A stretch of DNA of 64,000 nt, from contig NC_051854.1 of assembly GCF_905115235.1 (NCBI RefSeq), positions 20,186,001 to 20,250,000 of the forward strand, given 5' to 3'. The stretch's first letter is position 1, and each line of letters opens with the position of its first letter. The position numbers were made by a program, and so were the translations under genes. Shown here one piece after another: positions 11,990 to 25,589 of this stretch. A model generated the notes under the pieces. That model ran no database searches. It was not told the DNA's origin and was given only the letters and a program-made list of their open reading frames with translations. The DNA is from Hermetia illucens (Eukaryota > Arthropoda > Insecta > Diptera > Stratiomyidae).

Positions 11990-12310
11990 AACAATATTCC
12001 ATCGTAGATCTGACTTACGTCGGGACCTCGTTAGCGAGAGAGGTATTCTGGAGGGTGAGTGGACACTACACCCATGGTGACCGCCAGGCAATTTTTCTCA
12101 ACATTCGAAACGAAGGAGGTGACGGTCGAATGCGCAGGAGAAGTGAAAAAACCGGGATAGCTAGTTTTAAAAAGGGAACAGTGGCTTTAGAAAGGATCAT
12201 GTCCCGAAGAGAATGGTCCCTCGAAAAGGTGAATCTGCTATGTCAGTGGGTAACTGAACCATGTGACTTTACGCTTTACGCTCCAATTAGGAAACCAAAC
12301 TCCTAGTGGA
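11990..12310 (+). mobile_element. LINE endonuclease C-terminal fragment (R1-like)
   Basis: Pieces in different frames read like the end of an apurinic-type endonuclease: VDLTYVGTSLARE, then GHYTHGDRQAIFLNIRNEGG, matching the usual ...YTHSDHQAI... motif that holds the catalytic SDH. Here the motif is GDR, so the active site is lost. It likely belongs with the RT fragment at 12960-13340, but the 650 bases between them are not recognisable. Confidence 0.55.
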
Positions 12311-12950
12311 ACCAGGAAATCTCAGGTTAAGAGGCAAACCAGAACATCGGGAGTCCGAAAAAGAATACGATAATCTTAAAAGCAGTTTTGAATGGGATTT
12401 CGTGGTAAAAAATCATCCCCAGTGGCTTGTTCAAAATAATTACAATACTCTTCGCACAACACGCAGAAAATGGAGAATGGCTGAGATTCCGAACCAAGCC
12501 GTAAGGTTTGCTGTTAAAATCAGATTCATATGCTTCTTAAGCATATTTGAACGGTGCATAATGGAAGAAGTTTTTCTCACCCAGTCGAAGAGGTAGAAAT
12601 TGGTTTTGCTACCGAAGCCATAAAAACGACCTGGCGAACCCTATTTATATCGCCTGATTTTTCAGCAATTTTTCCTATATCCAGACCCCCCAATCTATAT
12701 ACCATTCTGCAACTCTAACCCTACGCTATGCCAGTGATCACTGCGCGGTCGTAATGCGAAATTTCAAGAATGCCTTTAATTCGGCAAACTGAATGGATTA
12801 AGGGCACCTTAGCGATACTGGATCTCCCTGGTTACTCAGATCGGATCATTGATAGTAACCTCTCACAGAGACCTTTTCGGTGCGAAACGGATGACAGGCG
12901 GAAAGAATATGTTGCGACGCCAGATGTTTTTGCTGGCTCGGTGTTGGACC
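12310..12950. other. Unassigned stretch between two LINE fragments
   Basis: A 96-codon frame at 12306-12596 shows no known domain. The position suggests it is decayed EN-RT linker and RT sequence of the same LINE, but I cannot show this. Confidence 0.3.
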
Positions 12951-12959
12951 TCTGTTGTA

Positions 12960-13345
12960 CGCCATAATCTATGACGGAGTGCTTTACCACGTGTGCCAGA
13001 GAATGCAGCATTGATTGGCTTTATATACCTGAATGGTGATGATAGCTACAAAGCACCCCGAGGACATGAAACTTTATGGAAGTGAAAGCATTCATGCCAT
13101 CAAAGCATGATTACGGATGGTTACGCTGGACCTAGCGGAAGAAAAGACGAAAGTGGTCCCTGTTGCCAATCTCAGGATAAAAACGCGATGAATTAGAGAA
13201 TTCGTTATGAAGGCTTATCACACTGAGAATATGCAGCACATATAGGACATCATCGAGTGCCTTGGATGTTCTAACGAATGAGGCGCGCTGTCTCTACCCG
13301 AGAGAAAAGGCGAATTCGCCCAATATGACTGCAGACTTCCGAAAA
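12960..13345 (+). mobile_element. R1-clade-like RT fragment
   Basis: Joined by eye across several frames, the segment resembles the palm-to-thumb part of R1-type RT: LYDGVLYHV, HPEDMKLYGSESIHAIKA, DLAEEKTKVVPVANLRIKT. The YADD box itself is not readable. It carries many stops and shifts and is old. Confidence 0.6.
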
Positions 13346-14010
13346 GTCACAGTATACAAGTAAGTTTGTAAAAGGCTGCCGTGCCGTTAAGAGATAAGTC
13401 GAACGAAAACACGCCGAATTGAATTATCATCTAACACCATTCCTTGTGGGACATGATGGTTACAGAAAGTATTTGTAATGCTTCGGATTGGATCGAACAA
13501 TATAAATTTTATACCATTGTAGTAGTCAGTTCAAGTATGATATCATTTGATACCCTATCATGAAATATGGCGAAAGGGGTACTTATCATCGCAATCACAA
13601 CATTTTAAACAACAGTTTCGGGATATTAAAATCCCCAGTTTATTACCTAACAGCATCCAGGAAAGCGTGTGTGTTGAGGACTTTTAAACCAAAAACTTTT
13701 TCAGAATCGCACCTGAGAGTGGCAAGAAACACTCTTTCTCAATGACAAACTGCCTGCACTCTTTTTCAGGGTTAGTCGAGCATCATCCCACACTAATCCG
13801 TACTATGGTCTGCAAAGTTTAATACTGGAATTTCAAAGAATGGGTGTATTGACTTAAAACAAAGCTTGACATGTTGCAGTGATCTAAATCCCATAAATAA
13901 AAAAGTTTCTATGTCAAATGGTCTTCATAATCCTCTATCCACATATGGTGAATTGGAGTCATTTTACAAGATCCATATGTCAGTCTTGAATGAAAGGAAA
14001 GCATTAACCT
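13345..14010. other. Unassigned stretch
   Basis: AT-rich, no domain or RNA gene recognised. Confidence 0.4.
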
Positions 14011-14017
14011 TTGACAA

Positions 14018-14150
14018 CAGATTTAGACCAGGACAGTTTTTACCCAAAGCCATCTTTATTAGAAGAGCGATTTTTCGCTCGGATGTTGGTAGCGAAGACT
14101 TTGTCCTCAGCAAGTGCCTTCGATTCGAACCTCGTGTCAGCTACCCTGGG
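14018..14150. repeat. Short interspersed repeat, copy 1
   Basis: The segment beginning tttagaccaggacagttttt and running through actttgtcctcagcaagtgc to gattcgaacctcgtgtcag matches, by eye at roughly 75-80 percent, a segment at about 35276-35392. The minus strand contains GGTTCGAATCG, which resembles a tRNA-type B box, so a SINE is possible. I could not find a convincing A box or tail. Confidence 0.55.
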
Positions 14151-16400
14151 AGAAAGAGGAACTTTGGATCGTCTGGTAAAGACAAAGTTCTCATAACATC
14201 AGTGAAGTCAGCTTCCGATTGATTTCTGAGTTTACTCCTACACGTTTAAAACGTTAACATTTCCATATTTATCACGACTAGTTGCTATAAACGTAGTTCA
14301 TAGATGTAAGAACGTAAAGAAATGGTATCGAAGGAACTGCAAAAGATATCTCGTTTTGGAGTTGAAAATGACCTGTGAGAATAAGGCTAAAAAAGGCCGC
14401 GGTACATACTCAAAAGAATGTTTCTCTATCCAGAACAAATTCTTAGAGAACTTCATATCCAAAGCAGAAATCGTCACGCCTTAGTGGCAGTAAATAGTAA
14501 CCTGCATAGTCAAGCTACAAGCTCCGGGAAATATAAAAAGTGTCCTTTGCATTATCTATCATCTTAAAGAACAGACTCCCTCTAACAAATACTCCACGTG
14601 TAAATATCTGGCGGGGGCATTTATAAGCATCCTAGTCCTCTGCCTGAGAGAAAAATTCATTGCCAAAGAGTGTAACAGGGGCAGAAAAGGATGCTGCATA
14701 ATAGAAAACAGGGTCAGGATAGCACGACACAACGGAATGCAGCGCAACTTTATGTGACTCATGAATACTAAACGACACATATTCCTCAATAAAAGTCCCA
14801 GGTATTGGTAGAATATTGAAATACCTAGCCTTCAGTCAGCATGCCACCGTACCTGATGAGCAGACTACAGAGCAGTAGATAGGCCTAATTAGCAAGTGAA
14901 AGTGCATATCTGCAAAAAAGCTCACAGAAACCTCAAACAGCAAAGCAAGAAAGATTGCTATGAACAATTCTATGCAACAGCGAATAGTAACCCGTGGGAA
15001 AGTACCTACAGGGTAGGTAATGGCCAGATTCAAAGGTGTCTCTATAGGCCTTGAGCTACTTTTGAGGGCTATTCAGAGGTCATTCCCTCAGGAAAAACAG
15101 CTAAAACGACTGGCTCTAAACATATTCAAACACTTAGTAAAAGCCACAGTAAAGGTGGAAGACCTTCTCGAAGTCAGCAGTAAAATCGGTGACAAAGCGG
15201 ACTGTGTGCCAAAATCTTAGACGGACATATTTATGGAGGTGCCGACGCATGTTTAACATATAGAACTTTTTCTGTAACTGCTACCTGAACGACGCACTTT
15301 TTAGATTCTGAAGTAAGTAATCCATAACAAACTGCTCCTCACCAATGTCCTGGGGGGAAAAGCCGGGCACGGGGTTAAGATCAAGTCTATACCCCCTGTG
15401 GGACTACATAATTGATTTCATTTTGTTAAAATTTCTCTATTCCGGACCCTGAGGCAACCGGGGGATTCAACCCTTTCTCCCACCTCTCTAGGAGGAGCAG
15501 GCTCCCCCGGAGACAGTTATATTGACAATTTGGTTTGAATAAGGCGATATCAAAAATTAACGCCGTGGAGATTACTTACTCGGCTGAAGATTTAATTCAT
15601 AGAAAAGGTAGTGCCACGAAATATCATGTAGTAATTAGCCGAGGTGCAAGAAACACAAAAAATGAGTCCTTGTAGAAGATCATTGGCGGCTACTGGCATT
15701 GCTAATTGCCCTTCTATACTTATTGGTACAGACAAAAAGAAGGCTTTGATACGACGCAAATGATGGACCTAAGGAATACCTTGTCTGCGTCAGTGCACCA
15801 AGAGGTTTCATACCATATTTGCTGCTATAAAATATCGTATATAGTCGTTAGCGTTTTTAGCGTTGTTGAGAAGACCATAATATTAGCTTATGGTAACTAT
15901 ACATTATTGCAAAATACCTTGAAGATACTAAGTTGTACTCATCCAAACACTGTTATAAAAGGAGCCGGCAATTACCGAGGAATGGAGAATGCGATGCAGG
16001 CACGAATGTGGGTAGGTAGCCACGTAATCGCCTCAAACTCAACTATCGAACACCTTAGAGAGTTCGTAGGCGCCAGATTAAAATTCAAGCAGAACTGCAA
16101 TATGATCTCTGTAGGGCAGTCAGATTCTCGGTTACACCCAACTTAGGAACATTTATTAGTCAACCGAAAACATTTCAGCAAAAAAGCGCCCAACTCCGTA
16201 ACGCGTTGACTGAAATAAATGTTACTGAATAATCGGTGAAAGTGGTCGAAAATTATCTATTGGAGAAGATTATTTTGTACGGAATGGACCATTACAACGG
16301 GTTCCCAGCAGTGAAATGTGTTATATAATGGGAGTTCCATGTTTTTCATTCCAGAAGAGGACACAATTGCAGCCTTTTCAGATAATAAAAAGAAGGAAGG
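14150..16400. other. Unassigned 2.2 kb stretch
   Basis: Mostly featureless. A 146-codon open frame at 15706-16146 ends in ...GARLKFKQNCNMI..., faintly like the block after the RT palm of R1-type LINEs (LGV-IDARLKFKQ), but too weak to call. A C/G-run-rich patch at 15345-15510 could be the 3' UTR of a LINE. No host gene seen. Confidence 0.35.
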
Positions 16401-16405
16401 ATGGG

Positions 16406-17325
16406 GAGAAAGTGATCCGTGATGCTGAGGTAAATGCAAGAGGTACGATCCTCTTCAAGTCCACCCAACTACTGGCCTAGGCTGACGATATCGACATCAT
16501 GGGAAGAACCACCCGAGACGTACAAACTGCCTTCATCCAGATCAAGCAGGCGATAATTGGCGCGAGATCTTGGGCTGCACATCAATTAAGGCAAGACAAA
16601 ATATATGGTGGCAACGTCAGCACCGAAGACAAATCAACCAACAACATCAAACCGCACTGGTCAAACAGGAAGAATAAGGATATGAGAATACAACTTTGAG
16701 ATCGTTGACAATTTGTCCTATCTAGGCGAAAATCACCGATAACAACTACGATGATGAAATCCGCGGACGGTTGTTGTCAGCCAACAGAGCCTATTTCAGC
16801 TTACAAAGACTGTTCCGCTCGAAACGTCTCACCATAGGGTCAAAGCCCTTACAAGACTATGATCTTGCCAGTCCTCATGTATTCCTCGTAAACTTGGGTT
16901 CTTAGCAAGAAAAATTGCGAACTCTTGGCCGCGTTCGAGAGAAGAATCCTTCGAAGAATTTTTGGCCCCCTACATGAGGATGGACGATTCCATAGCCTAC
17001 ACAATAACAAAATCTATGAGCGATACCATGACCGTCCGGTTGTGGATAAAATCCGACTCAATAGGTTACGGTGGGCGGGTCATTTAATCCGTATGGATGA
17101 GGATGATCCCACCCGGAAAGTCTATAAGGGCAATATCTATGGTAGAAGAAGAAGACGAGGCAGACCCTGCCTAAGATGGAGCGATGGCATAGATCAGGAC
17201 GCCAGACAGCTTTTAGGGATATCGAATTGGTGGACCTCGGCGCAAAACCGGGATGCCTGGAGTTCCTTATTAAGGCAGGCCTAGACCGGATACCGGTCGT
17301 TGCGCCGTTGATGATGATGATGATG
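16406..17325 (+). mobile_element. RTE-like LINE 3' fragment with (TGA)n tail, copy 1
   Basis: The sequence starts inside the RT (EKVIRDAEVNARGTILFKS) and runs through the decayed YADD region (GRTTRDVQTAFIQI), the C-terminal block ([59 protein letters not shown]) and a tail of tgatgatgatgatgatg at 17309-17325. The 119-codon frame at 16925-17284 is intact at the C-terminus. Upstream frames are shifted. The 5' truncation and trimer tail are typical of RTE-type target-primed insertion. It is very close by eye to copies at 44.1 and 47.8 kb. Confidence 0.85.
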
Positions 17326-17339
17326 AAGGATGCGGAGAA

Positions 17340-18050
17340 CTTTGCAACGCAGACAAAAAGAAGAAATTAGTGGACGTACGGTCGCCTCAAAGCCACTTCA
17401 GCTATGTGGTGCTGATAATCGCCTCCAAACTAAGTCTCAAGTGACACCTAGAATATACCTACCAGAAACTGTTCGACGACATTGCAGTAGTTTTCGTATG
17501 GTGGTAGGCTGAAGCACCGCCAAAAATTGCTCGTATCTCGAGTGGTTCGATCAATATTGCTGTAGGCGTTCTCCATATGGACAAAGACGCTGACAAATTT
17601 GCAAAATCAAACGAATTTAAATGTATAACCATTGCCGCCGCATTCGTACTCTATGTGGTAATTGTCGGCATCAACCGACCTAGTTCCTTGTAGAACGGAA
17701 TAGAAGTGATGCTGGCGATTCCGTAATATTGACGTCAGGAATATTTTCTTCTTTTATGGACGAGGCTAGGGGGCCCCTGAGGGGGCAAGAGAGCCTTCAT
17801 GAGGAAATGGATTCTCTCGCCGAAGATGGTTCTTTGGATGTACTCCGCCGTGGTCCATCCAATCCTAACATACACTTCTATTGACCGGACCCTGAACAGA
17901 AATTACAATGGGACCAAACTTAACAGGATTCAATGAACCACTTATGCAGATGCTACTAGAGGCTCTACCTTCATGCCCGCGGCTGCTTTTAAAATTCTAT
18001 TGCAACTTTTCGATCGATATCGATTTATATTAAATACACTCCACCATACG
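17340..18050. other. Unassigned spacer
   Basis: No recognisable coding or repeat structure between an RTE-like tail and the next RNase H fragment. Confidence 0.4.
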
Positions 18051-18055
18051 GTGCT

Positions 18056-18460
18056 ATGACACTCCGTGAGTCTGAATTATCACAGAAACCATTAACATTC
18101 CAAACAGGCAATCTGAATTTCAAGAGAACAGAGTGGAACACTGGCGATGTGCTGGGGAGTTATGACATGTTATTCTTTACCGACAGGTCAATGATGGTCT
18201 GCATAGTCGGTGCAGGAGTATTCTTAGGTACACCCAACCGAGTCGCCTGGGCTTCCAGGATATTCCAATGTATTCCAGCTGGATATTTGAGACCTCTCGA
18301 CGGTTGAATCGGCACCGACAAGGCCTTGTAATGACATCTTCCTGGCTCAGCAGTCTGGACAACATACTCAAAGTCACCCTTCTCTGGGTTCCAAATCACC
18401 AGAACATAGAGGGAAATGAACCGTCCAATGGATTGATTAGGAAGGACTCTAGTCCTTGAA
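18056..18460 (+). mobile_element. LINE RNase H fragment
   Basis: Frames contain LFFTDRSMMVCIVGAGVFLGTP (family FFTDGS), then SSWLSSLDNILKVTLLWVPNHQNIEGNE, the second half of a LINE RNase H domain. Catalytic TDGS reads TDRS and the pieces lie in shifted frames with a missing middle. It differs from the 0.76 kb fragment and looks like another family. Sequence to about 18750 may be its C-terminal tail. Confidence 0.6.
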
Positions 18461-18899
18461 TGGGTACAGTCTGAGCCCCGATAGCGACTGTGAAGGATGG
18501 AATCTACTCACACCATCTGTGCTAATTTAAGGGAGCTCTTGATTCAAACTCACACAAACGCGCACTATCCTACAACCAACCATACTGCCAGACCCAACAA
18601 TCCACAAACAAGTTGCAGAGCGGAGGGAAAAACTCCAGTCACATCCTTAACAAATGTTTGTTCGCTTGAGCCAGGCTGCGGCCACTACATAGGTAATCAA
18701 TTCTTTGGGAACTTCAAAGAGATCTCTGGGTATAGGGTGAGAACGACACGAGATATTTCTGAAGATTTGAGCCAGCTAGATTTGACTTCTTCTAGTCCTT
18801 CGTTTGTGGCATCAAAACTGTGTACCAAAGTGCTAATTTGGTTCCTCGAAGCAACTACTACTACTACCTGCCTTCAACGAGGAAGTTTTACTAATTGTA

Positions 18900-20080
18900 T
18901 AAGTTACCGCCAATCCGCTCAATATTGAAATACAGAAAACAATCATTTCAGTCTGTAGGTCCAAAATACAACTGACTGACTCCAGGAAGGGACATCCCAA
19001 ATCCGTTCGCGAAACGTTGGATTTGAACTGTAGTTTAGAACTATAAAAATTTAATGAAATTAACGAAAGTTAGTACCGTTTTTTGATCCGAGGTCCCAGA
19101 AGACGGACATTGTAGTCACGTAAAGGGACTACAGTAGTAACCTATCAAAATACTTTTATGGTATAGTAACCTACTCCATTTGAAGCTTCACTCGACTCGA
19201 GAGAAGATATCAAGATCTGCCAATAGTAAGGTGCCGGATTTAGATTAGGCGCTAAACTCTTTTGAGCATTTAAGCTGGTTATTAGAACCAAGCCGGAATC
19301 ATTCACAAGAAATTATCAAGCATGATTAGATGAAAAATATTTCACCGGGTGTTTGAAGCCTCACAAGAAACCGGGAAAGTTGTATTCACATCGCGTGATG
19401 TGATTTCTGAGAAGAATTCTACACTGACTTATGTACCGCAGACTCCTCCTGTGGCGTCAGAAGCCGTCTCGTCCTACTGCTTTTATACTATTGGTATAAA
19501 GGTTAAAGCAGCACTGCCTCTACTTGTATATATGGTCAAAAGTTCTCTACTACCGTCTCCTGCTGGAGGAAGGAAGGTAGATTCCGTTTAGAAGAGGCAG
19601 TTTGTAGGGTTCAAATAAGCTCTAGCATTTACCACGGTGTATAATATTATAGTAGAGCATTTGGATCAGCTGATGAAGATTCTGCTGGCCTTTCCCTTTC
19701 ATCCTTTAGATTAATCTGATACAGTCCTTGTAACAAAAACCATTACTGATAACTTTCTAGGAATAAAACCCGCTTTGCCTTGCCGATACTCGTGATCGGA
19801 TTAACATTCTCCTTTGGCATCTTCATTGACTGACGTTATTATCTTACTTCTCCTGGTTGCCCCATGATTAGGTAGGATTAGGCAGCTATATTTTTGTATT
19901 GTGCTGAGCTAAATCACGCTCAAGTAAGAACTAGTAGGTTATGCGTTGATATTGACAACATCTTGGTCCTTGATGAGATGAGAGTCGCTTTCGTAATATC
20001 AAGCGGCACAACTGCGTTCCAAACTCAAGGAGATCATGATCTTGACTTTGAAGACAAGGGCAATGAACAATGCCTCACCA
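18900..20080. other. Unassigned stretch
   Basis: No domain, RNA gene or known repeat recognised. Confidence 0.4.
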
Positions 20081-20084
20081 CGCT

Positions 20085-20260
20085 AACGAAGACGAAGATA
20101 TTGCATTGGACAATTGGCGCAACACGTTACGATCACATCCGAAATGAAGTCATGCGCGATCGATAAGGAGTTACATCGACTGTGTAAGAATCGCAAGAAA
20201 AATGTCTTCGATGGTATGGACGCGCAAGTCACGCTAAAGAGGTCGTACCTGGTGTGAAAT
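20085..20260 (+). mobile_element. LINE C-terminal scrap (second RTE-like family)
   Basis: Reads KTKILHWTIGATRYDHIRNEVMRDR, then a shifted frame with SQEKCLRWYGRASHAKE. This matches the post-RT block MLRW-GVTR-D-IRNE...RLRWFGH of a common insect LINE group. It is probably the same family as the 3' end at 48.9-49.3 kb. Confidence 0.55.
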
Positions 20261-20264
20261 CGTA

Positions 20265-22400
20265 GCCGTCTCCGTCCCTCTTTTAATTTTTTTTAACTTT
20301 GGCTGTTAAACACAAAAAGAGGAGTCCGTGGACCATAAAGAGTGAGAGTGGTCTTCTGGTCCGACATCAAGATGCGAACTTAGGATTCCTCAATTGTCAA
20401 TTGTCTAGGGTTGGTCTAGATTCTAGATGGTGATTTGAGAGGTTCTCAACTCCATTCGAACCAAGTCTTTGGCCGAGAAAAATGACGTAATCACTCAAGA
20501 TGAACCAATCCGTCCACTGACCAGGACAAAGGCTAAATAAGAAGAAGATTAAGTATTATATCACCTCAATAAAGCACATCATAAAAGAGACGTGAAAGTG
20601 TGAATAACCTTTCGATAATCTGACTAGTGATGCAAACGGGAGTCTTCGTATTCGCCATGACGAGAAGTTAAACCCGAAAGAAGCTCCTAACAATATACCA
20701 ACTGAGACATATCGGAAAAAATCAAAGGGGTTTTTTTGTTGACAGTGCTACCGAGATATGTATCCCTCTAGAAAGAGATTGAGGTAAAAATTGCATACCA
20801 ATTAGATAATTGTAATAGAATGAACCCTTGGTAATTACCCTATCCTTGAGCTGTCCACCATAGGAGAATGGAAGAGGGTTGATTCCTTCTTCATGACCCT
20901 GAACTGAACAGTTTGTAGGAATCATAACCTCTTGAATGTTTTTGCTCGCTGATCAAATCACAGTAACTAATGGAATGAAAGAGATTTGGCCATAACGACG
21001 TTGCGTTGGGGTTATCGAACTTTTCTTCTCTACACAATCAACCTTACATCACCTATTTGAATGCTTCGACTTCTCCATATATTGCACTTTATCAGTTCAA
21101 GTTATATGTATCTGTGTATTATCACTCTCTCAAAGGAGCAGTTAGGCGAAGATTGGATCATCTGGTAGCTTCTTCAGGACCGGCTCAATTTAATGATACT
21201 TATATCTCCGTTTCCTCCACAAATGCATCACATTCACCATTAATATCTAATCAAAGGTTTCACACCACTACCGTTTCTAAAGTGTCTGAAAAGTATTATA
21301 TCTCCGGAAAGTAGTGTCTTCTCTAATTGCAAGTTACTGAGATGTTGATTTCATTTAATTCGATGGTAATTTTCGTCCACATTACAAAACTCCATCATCA
21401 AATAGAGAAATTTCGTCTCATACTCGTACATAGTCAACTGTTCGTATTCTTTCCCACAATCTGATAATCATCCGGAATCTTCTGCAATCTGTGTAGCACT
21501 TTGATCCATATGGATCCTTTTATCTGCACCGCCAAATCTTTGTGTATTTGACACTATTCTTTCACCGTTGTGCGAAGATATTTAAATACAATACGAAATA
21601 TACATAGTTCTAAACAGATTAAAATAAATTGAGATAATACTTTTGGAAAAATGCGTCCAACGTGACCTCACGGTTTTTCTGTATCTTCAACGTACTCAAA
21701 ATCTTGAACTTGCATTTTAATGCCAAAAGATTAATGTTCTCTGACAACGGAGTGTTTGTACCGATTCAGAAGACATGAACATAAAAATTAAGTTGATGAT
21801 TCTTGCCTTTTTCTTAAGATGGAGATAATTTTTCATTATATAATAGAGAAGACAATGCGAGTGTTATAATACAGGGAAGCACTGGAAAGACAGAATAACG
21901 TATTCGAGAAGCCCAGAAGCCTTTGAATCTACAAGTCAGATATTTATTGTATCTTTTGGAAGAGATCGTTATTTTTGCTGAAGTTTAGTCATTTAAATTG
22001 GACTAAACCGCTTGGAATTTGTAATTAAGTTTTAATTTGATGGAATTAGGCTAAAAGAGCCTTGAACCTTAACGCGTGTTAATTCTATGATGAATAGTAA
22101 CATTTTATTGCAAAAAACTCCATATTTAAATCTTGGAAAAAAAGGAAAATAAAAATAGGTAAAGATACGATAAATAGGAAGCACCCAAATTTAGTGTTTT
22201 ATTCTGTCCAAATTGCTATAATTTAATGGTATTTAAAGTTAAAACAAGGTCAATTCAATCCCCAGAAATAACATCATGAATTGAATTCCAATAAATCTGA
22301 TGACCTGACTTGGGTAAATATTATCCAAGCGGACAAACCAGCTCGAACGGACAGGACAAAATTGCTTGACTGCAACGATCTTCGTTATTTCTTAACTAAG
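20265..22400. other. Unassigned AT-rich stretch
   Basis: AT-rich sequence with poly-A/T runs, especially 21590-22240. A 102-codon frame at 21006-21314 shows no domain. Nothing I can name. It ends where the Ty3/Gypsy remnant begins. Confidence 0.4.
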
Positions 22401-22429
22401 AGAAGAGGGTGACACCGTAGGGGTTAAGA

Positions 22430-25400
22430 GTCTTGGCGAGTTCGGAAAAAAGGCCACGAGAAACGATGGCAAACTACGAGCTGCTTGATATCCCTTTGTC
22501 GGAAAAAAAGGGTAAGAAACTCCTCTACCAGACGGAAACGCAAGTCAACTCAGTGAAAAGAATGAACTTCATCCGTAAAACAAGAATGGAGGAGGAAAGT
22601 GCAAGGGGGTCCTATCCTTAAGACTGCTACCATCGTCCAGCGAAACAGCTCTCAAGATATATTGCATTGTTATTGCACACTATCGACACTTCTGGAAGAT
22701 AGCCGATTGACCTGGACGAGAAGTCGATTAGATTCGTCACCGATGTTGTGGAGGAGTGTTCCTACTCGAAGTTAACGGGCACCCTCGTCAATCGACTGTC
22801 CGTAAGTGAGTCAGTAAAGCTGAATCACTTGCTGGCGGAGCACACCTTAGGCGATCGTTTCCCGAGCGATATGCTGCATGAGATGAAGCAGTTGAGTGGG
22901 GATAAGGTTGGGGTTGAGCTTCTGAAGTCGCTGTGGTTGCAGCGACTTCCGGAAGCATTCAGACCATCTTGGACTGTGCGGACTCCGCATCGTTGGTGGT
23001 GTTAGCAAACACTGCTGTAAAAATCCACGAAGTGCACGCGCGCCCCGTGGTCAATGAAATGTCGCGGGAAGCCACAGGCCATATCGCTGAGCTTCAGCAG
23101 ACGGTGGGCCATCGGGTAGTCGTGCGTCGGGGTCCTCAACGAGTCCTGAAATTTGCTGGTACCAACGTATCTTTGCCGACAAAGCAAAGAAATGTGTCAG
23201 CCTGTGCACGTTCACGGCTTCAAAAAACAACTCGTTGGGAGCTCCGGCGGCGGATACCCAGAACGCAACTCCACGCCGCTTAAGAATATTCGATCCTTTG
23301 AGTAAGGGTTATTACCTGATCGACACAAGCGCAGACACCTCAGTTCAGGTATCGCGAAATCACAAACTGATTCCGCATCAACTCAAACTAGTGGCGGCAG
23401 ATTCTTCAAACATTTACACTTACGGCCACTTCAAGTAGACATCTAAGTCATCGACGAACGTTTTCATGACGGATATCAGCAGTCCCATATTAGGCGTAGA
23501 CTTTCTAAGCCACAATGGATTGCTAGTGGATCTGCAGAATAGGTCTCTTATCCACCCCATAACTTCGCTCAGGTCTTCAGAAAAAGTTACCACCTGGTCT
23601 ACTGTCAGCCTATCAATCACTCCCTTCACACTCCCTTTTGTTCTGTGCAAGACGGCACAAACTTTTTAGAGGTTCATCCACTCTGTGCATCCCTGTGTAC
23701 CTGGATGATGTTTTGGCCGCTTCTTCCTGAGTCTGGGCGTTCGGAACATCTCGTATTTTGCAACGTCCCCTTGAGGCCGGTTTGTACTTAACGTTGAAAG
23801 GCGCAAATTTCTTCAACAGCAAGTGAAGTTTTCCCTGAGGGAATCCAACCGGATCCAGACAATCATAAGACTTCTTACAACCTAAGACGCCCAAAGTTCT
23901 GTGAAGGTTTTTGGGCATTTTTAACTTCTATCGTCGTTTCTTGCTCAAAGCCGCACAACATCAAGCGATGCTCAATGCCTACTTGTCTGAATCTAAAATT
24001 AAAGACTCACGCGCGATTGCGAAGTCTACAGAGGCCGTCCACGCTTTTGAGCTAGCCAAACGACAGGTAGCTGCCGCTACACTCTTGTCATTTCCTTACG
24101 CAGATGCACCCCTAGCTGCATTCGTCGATGCCTGAGACATCGCGATAGGTGCTGCCCTGCACCAAAAGGTAAATCAAATCTGGCAGCCGTTGAGCTTCCT
24201 TTGCAAGAAATTGAATACAGCTCAACAGAATTACAGCACTTATGATCGTGAGCTATTAGCCCCATACATGGCAATAAAGTAATTCCGATACTCCCTAGAA
24301 GGCAGGACGTTCAGTGTTCACGCACCACAAGCCTCTTACCTTCGCATTTAAGCAGAAGCTCGACAAAGCGTCCCCTCATCAACTCCGGACATCCAGCATA
24401 TGTCCGTCAAAGATAATGTAGTTGCAGATGCTTTATCACGCGTTTCAGAGGTTAAAATCCCTGCCACGGTTGATTTTCAGCAATCGCCGAGGCACAAAAG
24501 GCTAACGTAGAGCTTCAGGGACAACTCCAAATTCAAATTTCGAGAGCTCCCCTTTTCGGCTCACCAAGCACGTACGGAAAGAGGTAGGCTCATTTCCTCG
24601 CTCTACAAAGCATTTTCACACAATCCACATCGAAATTATTAGCCCTTTGCGAGATTCGCATGGCTTCAAGTATTGCCTGACAATCGCTGATAGGTTCACG
24701 CGGTGGCCTGAAGAAATACCTCTGGCCGATATTTTCACACAATCGTGCATCGAGGCCCTTTGTTGTGCACCGAGTTCCGGCCGAAGTCATTACTGACCAG
24801 GGAATCCAGTTCTCAGAGTTGGGCAAACTCCTGGACTTTAAACGCCACCGGACGAGTGCGTACCATCCGCAATCCAATGAGGTGCTGGAACGCTGACATA
24901 GGACACTGAAGGCCGCTATAATGGCACACGATTACTCATCGTGGTCACAAGTTCTGCCTTTCGTTTTACTTGCCCTACGTACAGCCCATCGCGAAGAGTT
25001 TGCCGCCAATTCCGCCGAGTTGGTATACGGGGAGAATTTGAGACTCCCCAGCGATCCTGTGTTCGATACCAAGTCGACCGTTTCCACCACTGGGTTTTTA
25101 CGTTTGCTCCGGAACACCGTGGCAACATTAAAATCGCCCCCGCCATCCCGTCATTCTTCGACGAGGGCTAACACCCCTAAGGACCTGGATGTCTGCACAT
25201 ACATCTTGGTTCGCGTGCATGCTTCCCGGAAGCCCTTGCAGCCAGCATATAAAATGCTGAACAGAGGGGAGCACTTCTTTAGGCTTGACGTCGACGGCAG
25301 GCCCAAGAACATCTCCGTGTCCAGGTTAAAGCCTTTTGTCTCCGGGGCTGAGGTTTCGAGGAGAAAGGGTGCACGGCGCGTGAGATTTGATCTGCGTCCC

Positions 25401-25490
25401 TAAAATGGGCGGACCAGGAGTCGGGTTTGTCGCTGAAGCACGGTATCAGCTGGGGGTTGGGTATTGTGGAGGCGCGAGGTGATTAGCGGG
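22430..25490 (+). mobile_element. Broken Ty3/Gypsy-type LTR retrotransposon (CsRn1-like?)
   Basis: A fossil element whose parts appear in the expected order: gag-like sequence (about 22.7-23.0 kb), aspartic protease region (about 23.27-23.56 kb), an RT remnant with YLDDVLA near 23.7 kb, RNase H region with the STYDRELLA block (about 24.1-24.4 kb), integrase core (about 24.6-25.1 kb) and integrase C-terminus to about 25.4 kb. The protease leader RLRIFDPLSKGYYLIDT closely matches the minus-strand element at 61-64 kb, so the two are one family. It is broken many times (ten or more) and looks old. I could not identify terminal repeats. Assignment to the CsRn1 branch is a guess from the protease context. 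Confidence 0.8.
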
Positions 25491-25589
25491 GATTCGTCCG
25501 AGCTTCATACGAGAATGATGCAATTCACCATGGAATGAAACTCACCCGCCTGAGTGGCTCGCCTACCTGTGGGTAGCGGGATGAAAGTC

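Noticed and set aside
15706-16146. 146-codon frame as a gene
   Set aside because: Only a faint resemblance to a LINE RT tail; no start context, introns or domain.
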